Counted from the stretch's first letter, positions 25,508 to 34,556 are shown. The stretch is DNA of 64,000 nt from an uncultured Lachnospiraceae bacterium (GCA_934339365.1 CAKRHW010000001.1:124001-188000); one strand, 5' to 3'. A program made the numbers and translations. Notes: a model not told the origin generated them from the sequence alone.

Positions 25508-26383
25508 CTACTTTCCTCTTTCTGCCATGATTAATTCAATTTCCTGCTCGTTGATACCAACCATTGCTTCTCCTAAATCAGTAGATAATTCTGCAATTAA
25601 TTTTGCATCTGTGTAGTTTGTAACTGCCTTAACAATTGCAGCTGCACGTTTTGCAGGATCTCCTGACTTAAAGATTCCTGATCCAACGAATACACCTTCT
25701 GCACCTAACTGCATCATTAATGCTGCGTCAGCCGGTGTTGCAACACCACCTGCTGCAAAGTTTACAACTGGAAGTTTCCCATTTTCATGTACGTACTGTA
25801 ATAAATCAACAGGAACCTGAAGCTGTTTTGCTGCTTCAAAGATTTCATCATCTCTTAAATTCTGTACACGACGAATCTCAGAGTTCATAGCTCTCATATG
25901 ACGAACAGCCTGTACAACATCACCTGTACCTGGTTCTCCTTTTGTACGAATCATAGATGCGCCTTCTTCGATTCTTCTAAGAGCCTCTCCTAAATCTCTT
26001 GCACCACAAACAAATGGTACTTTAAAGTCTGATTTTTTAATATGATATACATCATCAGCCGGTGAAAGAACTTCACTTTCATCGATGTAGTCAATTTCAA
26101 TTGCCTCTAAAATCTGTGCTTCCACGAAATGTCCAATACGACATTTTGCCATAACAGGAATGGAAACAGCTTCCTGAATTCCACGAATCATCTTTGGATC
26201 ACTCATACGTGAAACACCACCTGCTGCTCTGATATCAGCCGGGATTCTCTCAAGTGCCATAACTGCACATGCACCTGCTTCTTCTGCAATCTTTGCCTGC
26301 TCAGGTGTTGTTACATCCATGATTACTCCACCCTTTAACATCTGTGCTAACTGTTTGTTTAAACCATATCTGTTTTCGCTCAT
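25508..26383 (-). CDS. pdxS: Pyridoxal 5'-phosphate synthase lyase subunit PdxS
   Basis: A 291-residue TIM barrel making PLP from ribose 5-phosphate, glyceraldehyde 3-phosphate and ammonia as a dodecamer with PdxT. The catalytic Asp is in GGVIMDVTTPEQA. The first Schiff-base Lys is in PVMAKCRIGHFVEAQ, and the second is in the IRTKGEPGTG segment. A good AGGAG site lies upstream of the ATG. Confidence 0.98.
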   Translation of the reverse strand: MSENRYGLNKQLAQMLKGGVIMDVTTPEQAKIAEEAGACAVMALERIPADIRAAGGVSRMSDPKMIRGIQEAVSIPVMAKCRIGHFVEAQILEAIEIDYIDESEVLSPADDVYHIKKSDFKVPFVCGARDLGEALRRIEEGASMIRTKGEPGTGDVVQAVRHMRAMNSEIRRVQNLRDDEIFEAAKQLQVPVDLLQYVHENGKLPVVNFAAGGVATPADAALMMQLGAEGVFVGSGIFKSGDPAKRAAAIVKAVTNYTDAKLIAELSTDLGEAMVGINEQEIELIMAERGK

Positions 26384-26458
26384 AATAAATCTCCTCTTCT
26401 AATATTTGTTTCTTAAGAACCTGATGTCTGAACTTTGACATCCAAATCAGATAAGAAG

Positions 26459-26478
26459 ATTATATACCAAATTGGTAT
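26459..26478 (-). promoter_or_regulatory. pdxST -10 region with operator-like palindrome
   Basis: A consensus TATAAT on the minus strand (26464-26459) abuts ATACCAA-A-TTGGTAT (26464-26478), a perfect 7-bp dyad. The overlap suggests repressor control. The -35 is poorly defined. No regulator gene is adjacent. Confidence 0.45.
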
Positions 26479-26518
26479 TATTAAAACAACCAGTTTTTAT
26501 AATTTTAACCATACCAGT

Positions 26519-27247
26519 TTACATAGAAAAGAGGAATGCCAATAGCAACAAATGCAGGGGATAAAACAAATAAAAGAAATATTTTAATTGTCTTCCTCTC
26601 TTACCGTTATAAAATGCAATAGGAATAAAAGCAAGCGATGCACTGATTTCCCATAAAAAGGAACAGATTCCTGCTAAAATCTGATAAGGTCTGTCATTTC
26701 TAAAATAGTACAAAACCATAATACTAACTATACCTTTTTCTGCATAATCTGTCTTTAACAGATATGCCACAAGCATCCCACAAATGCATACAAGTCCTGC
26801 TAAAACTATCTTGTAACTTCTGCTAAAAGATTCTTTTTTTAAAATCTTGTCCGTTATCATCATACAAAGGAAAGCAATACTTAATGTAAAAAACACATTT
26901 TGATGCGAAAAAGAGAGTATTTTTCTTGAAAAAGCAAGATCAAAAGGAATTTCAGAAAGCAATGCAAAAATTCCTAACCGAAACAGATATTTTTTCCGAT
27001 TCCTTGTATGTATAAATCCTTCTACTAATAAAAAGCAAAAAATAGGGAAAGCAATTCTTCCTGTCTGGCGCATAGCAATATAGATTGTTCTCCATTTACT
27101 GCTTCCTGTCTGTACAACGATATTCCATACCCCTGTGGCACCAATATGATCAATCAGCATCGTAATGATGGCAATTATTTTTAATGTTCCACCTGTAATA
27201 CTAAATTTCCCTTTTGTTAATTGATTCTGCTCTATTTCCTGACTCAT
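26519..27247 (-). CDS. TraX family membrane protein
   Basis: A 242-residue polytopic protein. GGTLKIIAIITMLIDHIG, RQTGRIAFPIFCFLLVEGF and EIPFDLAFS are the TraX family landmarks. F-plasmid TraX acetylates pilin, and chromosomal Firmicutes homologues have no proven role. It is the last gene behind the pilus sortases and overlaps the preceding gene by 47 bp. An acyl-transfer role on a pilus or wall component is only a guess. The second of two adjacent ATGs has the better spacing from AGGAG. Confidence 0.85.
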   Translation of the reverse strand: MSQEIEQNQLTKGKFSITGGTLKIIAIITMLIDHIGATGVWNIVVQTGSSKWRTIYIAMRQTGRIAFPIFCFLLVEGFIHTRNRKKYLFRLGIFALLSEIPFDLAFSRKILSFSHQNVFFTLSIAFLCMMITDKILKKESFSRSYKIVLAGLVCICGMLVAYLLKTDYAEKGIVSIMVLYYFRNDRPYQILAGICSFLWEISASLAFIPIAFYNGKRGRQLKYFFYLFYPLHLLLLAFLFSM

Positions 27248-28271
27248 CATGTTCTCCTGTTACGATAGAACTTTTCTTTCCATCCTTCATAAATTTTGAA
27301 CTTCTTTTTAATCTCAAAAAAGAAATTAAGATTCCAATTCCTATAAGAAGGTATAATAAATATCCGATGCTTGTCAAGTACTTTTCTTTTTCTAATTCTT
27401 TCTGGTCCTGTTTCACTGCTTCTTCTTTCTTCTTATTAAATGTATCTGTGTTTTCCTGTTTTTCTGTTTTTCTTTTTTGTTCTGTTTCGGACACCCTCTC
27501 ACAAAAAACAACATAACGGTATTGATCTGTAGGATATGGATGACAGGTAATTAAAGTAATCATATCTTTCTTTTTTTGTATGAAAACTTTTTCCACCTCT
27601 TCCGGAGAAATAATTTCAATATCTGTAACCTGATACTGCAGTTGTTCCCAGAAATTTTGAATGATTACCCTGTCTCCTAATGCAAGCATTTCTATATTTC
27701 GAAAAAACAAAACTCCCTTATATCCCCGATGCCCCGCAATCACACAATTTGTATTTTTCCCTCCAACCGGCATAGATGTCTGACCTAAAACAGCTGCTCC
27801 TTTCTCCATATGCTCCTGCGAAGCACCGGAATAAAGTGGAAGTTCTATCTGCATTTTCGGTATTTTAATTTTTCCTAAAACACCATCTGTGATTCCATAT
27901 TTTTCTAAAGATATTCCCGTCTGTTCATAAGACCATGGATCCTTTAATCCTTTTTGTCCCTCTTTTGCAATTTTTTTATTATATTGCTGCATTTCTATTT
28001 TCAGATTCGAATTTTTATCCTTTTTTTTGGATTCTTGTTCTTTTATTTGCTTTTTTCTTTTTTCAAACTGTTGCAGTACTGATTTATTTTGAATCTGACT
28101 TTTCATTTTATTCATATCCGGCCACGAAAGCAACACCAGCCCTGACAGGTATAGAAGAAATGCTATGATGAGACTTTTTTTCTTTTTCTTGTAAACAGAA
28201 ACAGAATTCCCAGCACCAGAACCGCTACCAGACTTCCCTGAATAAATGCTTTTTGGTATATCTTTTTCCAT
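27201..28271 (-). CDS. Second pilus-cluster sortase, class C-like
   Basis: A 356-residue membrane transpeptidase. One N-terminal helix (about 33-52) is followed by a charged stretch and a sortase barrel. The catalytic His is in VIAGHRGYKG, the Cys in TLITCHPYPT and the Arg in QYRYVVFCERV. A long charged region precedes a C-terminal helix (about 300-320). The TLxTCHPYPT form differs from canonical pilin polymerases, so it may attach the pilus to the wall or act on a different substrate. The ATG at 28271 has GGAGG 5 nt upstream and lies 109 bp inside the previous sortase gene, in another frame. The first residues are Gly/Ser-rich. Confidence 0.85.
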   Translation of the reverse strand: MEKDIPKSIYSGKSGSGSGAGNSVSVYKKKKKSLIIAFLLYLSGLVLLSWPDMNKMKSQIQNKSVLQQFEKRKKQIKEQESKKKDKNSNLKIEMQQYNKKIAKEGQKGLKDPWSYEQTGISLEKYGITDGVLGKIKIPKMQIELPLYSGASQEHMEKGAAVLGQTSMPVGGKNTNCVIAGHRGYKGVLFFRNIEMLALGDRVIIQNFWEQLQYQVTDIEIISPEEVEKVFIQKKKDMITLITCHPYPTDQYRYVVFCERVSETEQKRKTEKQENTDTFNKKKEEAVKQDQKELEKEKYLTSIGYLLYLLIGIGILISFLRLKRSSKFMKDGKKSSIVTGEHDESGNRAESINKREI

Positions 28272-29026
28272 TCTTCTTCCTCCATTCCATCTTTTTTCTG
28301 TTTTTCTGCCTGTTGCTTAACATTTTGGTCATTTGCAACTCTGACTCCCCTGACAAGCAGACGATGTGAATTAATTCCATAAGGTGTGCAGGTGACTAAT
28401 GTTACATAATCTTTTCCGGCTACAATTTTTAAATCATCCGTTTCTGATGGCAAGACAACCTTGATTTGATCCACCTGATATGCCAAAACATTTCCTAACA
28501 CATGGATATAAAAAATATCATCTTTTTTCATTTGCGCAAGATTTGTAAACAATTCGGCATCCGGAAGTCCTGTGTGTCCCGATAATACCGCATGCGTTCC
28601 CTCTCCACCAATCGGAAATGATGTATTTGCCAGATGTCCAATTCCCTTTTGTAAAATTGCGTCATCTGTTCCATGATAAATTGCTTCGTAACATTTGATT
28701 CTTGGTATCTCAAGATAGCCCATTACTCCATCTGCATTTTCATTTAAAATCTGATGATATTCTTCATTTTCTTTTTTTAATGCAGCCGGGTCAAATGGAT
28801 CTGTTAATACGGCCGACCCTGACAGATTTTCATTATATTTTTTTGCTTCTTCTAACAGTTTATCTTTTTTCTCCTGCCCCATATTTTCAACTGTTTTATC
28901 ATAATTTGTTGCAATTGTATCCTGTTTTTTTTCATGCAGAAAATTACTGATAAAAGGATACGTTAATATTCCAATCCCTAAAAATAACATAAGCACTAAT
29001 ATGATATTTATGATTTTATTTTTCAT
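28163..29026 (-). CDS. Class C pilin-polymerising sortase
   Basis: A 287-residue class C sortase that links pilin subunits at their LPXTG motif to a pilin-motif lysine. It has an N-terminal helix, a lid with the class-typical DPF (LTDPFDP, about 78-84), and the catalytic triad His (LSGHTG), Cys (TLVTCTPYG) and Arg (HRLLVRG). The C-terminal transmembrane helix (about 259-280) is followed by Lys/Arg residues. It sits just downstream of the major pilin gene, behind a hairpin terminator. Confidence 0.95.
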   Translation of the reverse strand: MKNKIINIILVLMLFLGIGILTYPFISNFLHEKKQDTIATNYDKTVENMGQEKKDKLLEEAKKYNENLSGSAVLTDPFDPAALKKENEEYHQILNENADGVMGYLEIPRIKCYEAIYHGTDDAILQKGIGHLANTSFPIGGEGTHAVLSGHTGLPDAELFTNLAQMKKDDIFYIHVLGNVLAYQVDQIKVVLPSETDDLKIVAGKDYVTLVTCTPYGINSHRLLVRGVRVANDQNVKQQAEKQKKDGMEEEEWKKIYQKAFIQGSLVAVLVLGILFLFTRKRKKVSS

Positions 29027-29051
29027 TTCATCAAACCCTTCTTATTTTTAA

Positions 29052-29083
29052 AAAAGGGGCGGTATCATATGCCAGCCCCTTTT
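29052..29083 (-). terminator. Terminator between major pilin and sortase genes
   Basis: On the minus strand AAAAGGGGC pairs with GCCCCTTTT and runs into a T-rich stretch (TTTTTTT). It would limit read-through so that far more pilin than sortase is made. Confidence 0.8.
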
Positions 29084-29114
29084 GTCATCCTCTTTTATTT
29101 ATTTGTCATACATC

Positions 29115-30845
29115 CTACTTTTCCACTGTTTTTCTGCGAAAAAATAAAATTGCTCCGGCTACTAATACCAGAATAATACCTGCGAATGCAAAAATAGCGG
29201 TTCCTTCTGCTCCTGTCTTTGGTAAATCAAATCCTTTATGGTTTATAACAGTCATTGCAACCAGGGCAGTTTTACTTCCTGCATTGATGTTATCATCTGT
29301 CATTGTAACAGTTTTTCCATCCACAGTTGCTGTCGCATCACCTGCATCTGCATCTGTCTGTGTAATGACAACGGTAATCGGATCTTTTAACAATACATAT
29401 CCTTTATTTGTTTTTGTTTCCTGTATTTTATAAGTTCCTGGTTTCAATCCCCGAATTGTGATTTTACCATTCTCATCTGAAGTTACCGTATTCGATCCAC
29501 TGCTATCTGATACATAATAATCACCTGATTTTTTCACATTAATCTGATTTCCAGTTCCATCTGTAACTGTAAATTCAACATTTGCCAATTTACTATTTTC
29601 TTTTCCTGTCTTTGTCAAATCAATACCATATGTATAGACGACTGTCTTTGGTGGATTATCATCCGATGGAACAGATGGAATTGGTGTATCAGGATGATCT
29701 GGATCGATTGGTGGTGTATTTCCTTCTGGTTTTACAGGCTTATCTCCTCCCGTTCCCGGCTTATTTTCTATTTTTGAAGAATAATAGAAGTTTACTGTAT
29801 TTTCATTTCCTGAAGTACCTAAAACTGCATTTTCATTTAAAGTAGCTGTATATTCAATTTCATATTTCATGCTACTTCCTGCTGTCAAAGATGATAAATA
29901 AGAAGTCTGAAAATCAAATACAACATTATTGCTTCCTGCTTTTGTATCTACCGTATAATCTGTTCCCTTTGATAACTCTGTTCCACGAACACTTCCATTC
30001 ATTGGATAAATTTTTACACTGCTATCATCAAAGGTAAGACCTTTTCCCATGATATCTTTTACTGCCAGCATTTTTAATCCGTCTGCCGGTATAATTGCTG
30101 TCATTGGAATCGTAAATGTAATCTTATCTCCAATCGCTGCTGTCTCTTTTTTTGTCTCTTTTTTGGTTCCATTAATTGCAGTGATATTTTTATCAATTGT
30201 TGGTGTACCAACTATATTTTTAGGATATGCTTTTATGTCTGTTTCCCATGATGTATTTCCACTTTCCTGATTCACAATAGATGGGATAGAAACGAAAAAT
30301 GGAACGGATTTTGTTGTAACTGTAGCCGGAGCATCTGTCTCAGCAACTAAATACAATCCCTGTTCTAATTCTGTAAATTTTGCAACACCTGATGCATCCG
30401 TTTTCTTTGCTGTTCCACCTGTTACAAGTGTATTTGCAACATTTTTATTGCTATTATATGCAGTTTTTAATTTTGCGTCTAACTCTGTACTGCTTACTTT
30501 CGTATCCGAAAGACTTAACGCAGTTTTTACACTCTCGTCTACCGTATAAGAAAGCTGCACATTTCCATTTGTATCTGTCTCCTGAGAAATAGTACCTACT
30601 TTTTTTACAGTAAATTCTACATCCTTTAATGGCGTTTTTCCTGTTGGTGCTGTCTGTGCACTGCCTGATTCATCCCAGGTACTTGCCGTAGTATCCTGAT
30701 ATTTTGTAATGGTAATACTTCCGTTTGTTGAACTATCCGGATATTGTGTACTTTCTGCAGCCTTTACTGTTCCAGTCATTCCAACTGCAGTTGCCGCTGC
30801 TAAAAATAAAGTGGCTGCTTTTTTTAATCTTACACTGAAGTTCAT
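29115..30845 (-). CDS. Major pilin (FimA/SpaA-like, LPKTG)
   Basis: A 576-residue fimbrial backbone subunit. The signal peptide (about 1-30) is followed by an N-terminal domain with the pilin motif WETDIKAYPKN, whose Lys should accept the cross-link. An isopeptide-forming middle domain (about 220-355) and a Pro-rich hinge follow. A Cna-B domain with E-box YKIQETKTNKGYVLL comes next, and then LPKTG, a hydrophobic helix and RRKTVEK. All elements needed for sortase C polymerisation are present. It follows the tip gene by 109 bp and precedes the sortases. Confidence 0.95.
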   Translation of the reverse strand: MNFSVRLKKAATLFLAAATAVGMTGTVKAAESTQYPDSSTNGSITITKYQDTTASTWDESGSAQTAPTGKTPLKDVEFTVKKVGTISQETDTNGNVQLSYTVDESVKTALSLSDTKVSSTELDAKLKTAYNSNKNVANTLVTGGTAKKTDASGVAKFTELEQGLYLVAETDAPATVTTKSVPFFVSIPSIVNQESGNTSWETDIKAYPKNIVGTPTIDKNITAINGTKKETKKETAAIGDKITFTIPMTAIIPADGLKMLAVKDIMGKGLTFDDSSVKIYPMNGSVRGTELSKGTDYTVDTKAGSNNVVFDFQTSYLSSLTAGSSMKYEIEYTATLNENAVLGTSGNENTVNFYYSSKIENKPGTGGDKPVKPEGNTPPIDPDHPDTPIPSVPSDDNPPKTVVYTYGIDLTKTGKENSKLANVEFTVTDGTGNQINVKKSGDYYVSDSSGSNTVTSDENGKITIRGLKPGTYKIQETKTNKGYVLLKDPITVVITQTDADAGDATATVDGKTVTMTDDNINAGSKTALVAMTVINHKGFDLPKTGAEGTAIFAFAGIILVLVAGAILFFRRKTVEK

Positions 30846-30900
30846 AATAATCTCCTCCTACATTCCATTCATCTTTATTCTTTGGTTCTGTCTCTTTTCA

Positions 30901-30978
30901 AATAAACAATTCACATCAACATCGCCTCCTTCTCCTCAAAATAAACAATTCACATCAACATCGCCTCCTTCTCCTCAA
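30901..30978. repeat. Two tandem copies of a 39-bp unit at the end of the tip-adhesin gene
   Basis: Copies 30901-30939 and 30940-30978 are identical by eye. The unit encodes the terminal LRRRRRC-stop of the tip gene. The second (minus-strand downstream) copy repeats those codons after the stop. Each copy carries AGGAG-GAGG-like purines followed by ATGTTGATGTGA on the minus strand. Confidence 0.9.
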
Positions 30979-33459
30979 AAAAAGCATTCCTGATGCTATC
31001 ATAAGAATTGCCACACCTGATTTTAGAAATTGATCATATCTAACATTTGTGCCTGTTTGTGGCAAATCAAATGATTGTCCATTTGTAACTGTATAAGTCA
31101 GGTCATATTTTTTTGTTCCATTCAAGTCATATGGCAAAGTAATTTTGACTGGATCTTTTAAAAGAACATACCCTTTCTTTGTCTTTATCTCTTTCACCAG
31201 ATAATTTCCTTCTTCTAAGCCTGTAAATTGACAGATTCCATCTTCCCCATTTACCGTTTCTGTTGTTAAGTCTATTGTTGGTTTGGAAGAATCTTCTGTC
31301 CAGACGTCTCCATTTACAACTGCCCTGTATAACCGAAATGTCACACCATTTATTCCTTTTTTTTCATCATCTACTTTTTGAATTTTAATACTTCCCTTTT
31401 TAATTACCTCATTATAAATCAAAAAAGATTCTTTAATATTATAACTTCCATCTGATCCTTTCGTATTATCCTTTAATGTTGTCTGAGACATAGAATTACC
31501 TTTTTGTTCTGTCCCATTCGCATCAAGATATGCATAACTTGTCTGATACACATTGGGATTTGATGTCAGGTCAATGACCGTTTTATCTTTCATTACAATC
31601 TGTGTTTCTTTTATCACATACCGTTTATTTGTAATTGTTGCTCCCTGTGAATCTTCTGCACTATCAAGTAGTGCCAGACTATGAAAGGTTCCGTTCCACT
31701 TTCCATTTCTTTGTTTGATGGTATCCGTTCGTAATAATTCCTGATATGCCTCCCCGGTTGCTGCTACAGTACCCTCTAAATACAATTCCACTGTCAAAGT
31801 TTTAATAGCCTTTCTTTCCTCTGGCGTAATTCCCTTCCATTCTTTTGTATAATCGATATGGATTGGCTGACGTACCGTTGAAAAAGGTGTAGTACTAATC
31901 GAAGACCACATAGAAGAAGAATGTTTCTTGGAATCCCGAACGCCTTCATCATATGGTTCTCTGTCTAATTGTCCTAATGTAAAGGATAAGTCTGTACATT
32001 TATTTGGCATAATCATAACCGAATTTTCTGCAAATCCATCCGCACCAATCGCATCATTTCCAGAAGCCCACTCATTCGTTCCACCATTGTATGCATAGGC
32101 TGTATTTTGTCCTACTGTATAAGAAGTCTGGATATTAGAGGCATAAGATTTTCCATTTATACTATAATTATCTACAATATATGCACTTGAAATTCCATTT
32201 GTCTGTGTTGGAAGAACATATTCCGGACCGGTATAATGTGGATATTTTTCCCAACTAGTTGTATCTACAGTTGGATTTAAAGAATTAATAACGTAATACG
32301 TGGCATCCATTACACTGTAATTCTGGTCCTTTTCATTTGCAGCAGCTACCAGCTGGATATCCTTTTGTTCTGTATCATCACTATATTGAAAAGAAAGATC
32401 TACATGAAATTCTTTTACATTCTGCCAGACCCATCCACGATATAAACAGTTACTAATCTGCACCATGGGCTGGTAACTTCCCTGATAACCATAATCATTA
32501 TCATCCCATGGAACATCCTTATTTCTGTTTTTCGATGGTGTGATTTTAATGAGTGCTTTTGCATTAATCATTCGACCTTTATAGTATCCGACATTTTTAT
32601 ATTTTACCGTAAAGTACATTGTTGTAGTTTTTAAGGACCGATCTTCTTTTTTCCATCCTTCTTCATATTCCCATTTATACCCATCATAACCGTATGATCC
32701 ATACACATACTGATCCGAAGATGGAGCAAATAATATTGCAATTCCCCCATAATGCGTTTCACCTCTCATGGATTTATACATGGAATTCCATATTCCATAA
32801 CCATCATTGCTATCATTATTCCAGAAATTTCCCTGTGATATGGACTTATCTACCGAATCCTCTTTATCATCTCCTTCTGTATCTGCACTGATATCCTTAA
32901 TCTGGTAATATCCATTTTCATCTTGATCAATACCTGTTCCATGGTCTATAATTTCTGCACTCGCTCCTTCCATATTATTTAGAATCTGAAGATTGTTCAT
33001 TGGTGCATAGGTACCTTTTCCTACCTTTTCTGGCTCTTTTAAATTTTTATTGCCATTAATCTCATTAGAATACATAGCTATTCCATTTTTATTTTCTGTG
33101 CTGAATTTTTGCGTTTTTGTCTTTTTTTTCTGAGTTTCTTTCGTTGTCTGTACATCCGTCTGTTTTGTTTTATCTTCTTTTCTGTCCGTATCCTCTGTCT
33201 TCTCACTTGTTGTATCATTCACAGTCTCTGACTGTGCTGACGATATTTCTGTTAAAGATTGTTCCTCCTTGTCTTGTGTCCGCTCTGTCTGTTCCGTAAA
33301 ACCATCTGCCTGCACTGTCGTTGTGCTCGCATCTCCATCTAAATCTATAGATTCTGTTTGTGTATCATAAACTCTATCCATAGCTCCCGTTCTAAGCGGA
33401 AAATATGATACCAGAAAAACAATGCATAACAAATAAGCAATCTTTCTTCTCCCTTTCAT
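30955..33459 (-). CDS. Pilus tip / ancillary adhesin with LPQTG anchor
   Basis: An 834-residue surface protein. The signal peptide (about 1-27) is followed by a Ser/Thr/Glu/Lys-rich disordered stretch (about 35-120). A large unique region (about 140-520) with many Tyr and Trp follows, then a mixed beta region. A Cna-B domain near the C-terminus carries GSIKIQKVDDEKKGINGVTF and ends EGNYLVKEIKTKKGYVLL. The sorting signal is LPQTG, a helix and RRRRRC. First in the operon and larger than the backbone, it fits an ancillary or tip adhesin. The ligand is unknown. The start has AAGGGAG upstream. Confidence 0.88.
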   Translation of the reverse strand: MKGRRKIAYLLCIVFLVSYFPLRTGAMDRVYDTQTESIDLDGDASTTTVQADGFTEQTERTQDKEEQSLTEISSAQSETVNDTTSEKTEDTDRKEDKTKQTDVQTTKETQKKKTKTQKFSTENKNGIAMYSNEINGNKNLKEPEKVGKGTYAPMNNLQILNNMEGASAEIIDHGTGIDQDENGYYQIKDISADTEGDDKEDSVDKSISQGNFWNNDSNDGYGIWNSMYKSMRGETHYGGIAILFAPSSDQYVYGSYGYDGYKWEYEEGWKKEDRSLKTTTMYFTVKYKNVGYYKGRMINAKALIKITPSKNRNKDVPWDDNDYGYQGSYQPMVQISNCLYRGWVWQNVKEFHVDLSFQYSDDTEQKDIQLVAAANEKDQNYSVMDATYYVINSLNPTVDTTSWEKYPHYTGPEYVLPTQTNGISSAYIVDNYSINGKSYASNIQTSYTVGQNTAYAYNGGTNEWASGNDAIGADGFAENSVMIMPNKCTDLSFTLGQLDREPYDEGVRDSKKHSSSMWSSISTTPFSTVRQPIHIDYTKEWKGITPEERKAIKTLTVELYLEGTVAATGEAYQELLRTDTIKQRNGKWNGTFHSLALLDSAEDSQGATITNKRYVIKETQIVMKDKTVIDLTSNPNVYQTSYAYLDANGTEQKGNSMSQTTLKDNTKGSDGSYNIKESFLIYNEVIKKGSIKIQKVDDEKKGINGVTFRLYRAVVNGDVWTEDSSKPTIDLTTETVNGEDGICQFTGLEEGNYLVKEIKTKKGYVLLKDPVKITLPYDLNGTKKYDLTYTVTNGQSFDLPQTGTNVRYDQFLKSGVAILMIASGMLFLRRRRRC

Positions 33460-34066
33460 AAAAATGACTCCCTTCTTTATTGACCACTCTGTTCACATTT
33501 TTTGTTGTAAAATTAGATATTGGTAGCTTTGCATTCATATCGTTATAAATGAATGCATTCGAATATTGATTTGATGTTTTGACAGAAATAGTAAGTCTTG
33601 TGATAGAAGCTAACTATTTCATATTTAGATAATTTAAATCCTCTTACTATTTTTATAACATATCTTTCTTTAAAAAATCAAGTATAACTTTTCTTCTTAT
33701 TTTTTTGTTTCTTTTCTAGTACTTATTCAATATATCTGCAAATCAGGTTTTGCCTATATATTTCTTACATTATCATCTATTCGACATTTTTTTTATTTTT
33801 TTACCATTACTATTGTGCATATGTAATATGAGATTTTTTAATAAAATTTATATATTTTTTCTATTTTCAATTTTATGTATTTTTATCCTTTCTCATTTTT
33901 TTGTGCTTTTTCCTTTGTTTGAAAAAAATATTTTTTCCCAAAACATACCAATTGTATAAGATTTCTTTTTTTCTATTTTTTCTATTTTCTTTTTCTGATT
34001 CTGTGTTATGATAAAGAAAAGGATTTTTTGATTATATTTTTTAGTATTAAGGAAAGAGGTAATTTT
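33460..34066. promoter_or_regulatory. Pilus-operon upstream region with inverted repeats
   Basis: A 607-bp AT-rich divergent gap. Near the pilus start lies TTGCATTCAT-10-ATGAATGCA (33529-33557). Further up is GAAATAGT-20-ACTATTTC (33585-33620), with another ACTATTT at 33646-33652. These look like regulator sites for the pilus operon, but I could not place a clear -35/-10. On the plus strand an extended -10, TGTTATGAT (34004-34012), precedes the lipoprotein gene. The stretch 33660-33990 is T-rich with nothing else recognisable. Confidence 0.45.
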
Positions 34067-34507
34067 ATGAAAAAGAAAGTATTAGTTCCCGTTATGGCTA
34101 TTTGTGTTGCTTTAGCTGCTTCTTTTAGTGGATGTGGTTCTTCAGACAGTAACAGTTCCAATTCTGCAACAGCAGAAAAAGCTTACAAAGTACCAGATGA
34201 AATGTCAAAAGAAGTCTATGACTGTGGATTAGATGCTGTAAGTGTATTAGATGATTACTTAAATGGTAAGGCAGATCTTGACAGTGCCTATAATTCTATC
34301 GCTTCTATCAATTCTAAGGCTCAGTCAGCTCAGAGCTCTTCATTAGTTAAGGATCGTAATGTTTGCCTTGCAATTTCTACATGTGAATCAACACTTGTAG
34401 ATATTAAGAGTCCTTTTGCAAATGGTGCTACCGCTGCTGGTAACAGAACACCATCAGACAAAGTAAAAGATCAGTTAGAGTCTTTGAAGACAGCACTTGA
34501 GATGTAA
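34067..34507 (+). CDS. Small lipoprotein of unknown function
   Basis: A 146-residue exported lipoprotein. MKKKVLVPVMAICVALAASFSGC gives a lipobox with Cys at residue 23. A Ser/Asn linker follows, then a helical domain of about 110 residues (EMSKEVYDCGLDAVSVLDDYLNGK...). I recognise no family. The ATG at 34067 has GGAAAGAGG 7 nt upstream; the 13 codons upstream in frame are not needed. It is single-gene, with its own terminator. Confidence 0.85.
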   Translation: MKKKVLVPVMAICVALAASFSGCGSSDSNSSNSATAEKAYKVPDEMSKEVYDCGLDAVSVLDDYLNGKADLDSAYNSIASINSKAQSAQSSSLVKDRNVCLAISTCESTLVDIKSPFANGATAAGNRTPSDKVKDQLESLKTALEM

Positions 34508-34520
34508 TTGCATCCCAAAA

Positions 34521-34549
34521 AAGAACCCCGTTTCCGGGGTTCTTTTTTT
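34521..34549. terminator. Bidirectional terminator between lipoprotein and mannanase genes
   Basis: A perfect stem AAGAACCCCG / CGGGGTTCTT flanked by A and T runs. It serves the plus-strand lipoprotein and the convergent minus-strand GH26 gene. Confidence 0.92.
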
Positions 34550-34556
34550 GTCCTTT

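Noticed and set aside
30940..30978. Tandem unit as a CRISPR repeat
   Set aside because: Only two adjacent copies with no spacer, and overlapping a gene end. It is a simple duplication.
33750..33959. Plus-strand ORF of 69 residues, Phe/Ile/Leu-rich
   Set aside because: It lies in T-rich DNA, where any open frame looks hydrophobic. No ribosome site and no recognisable family.
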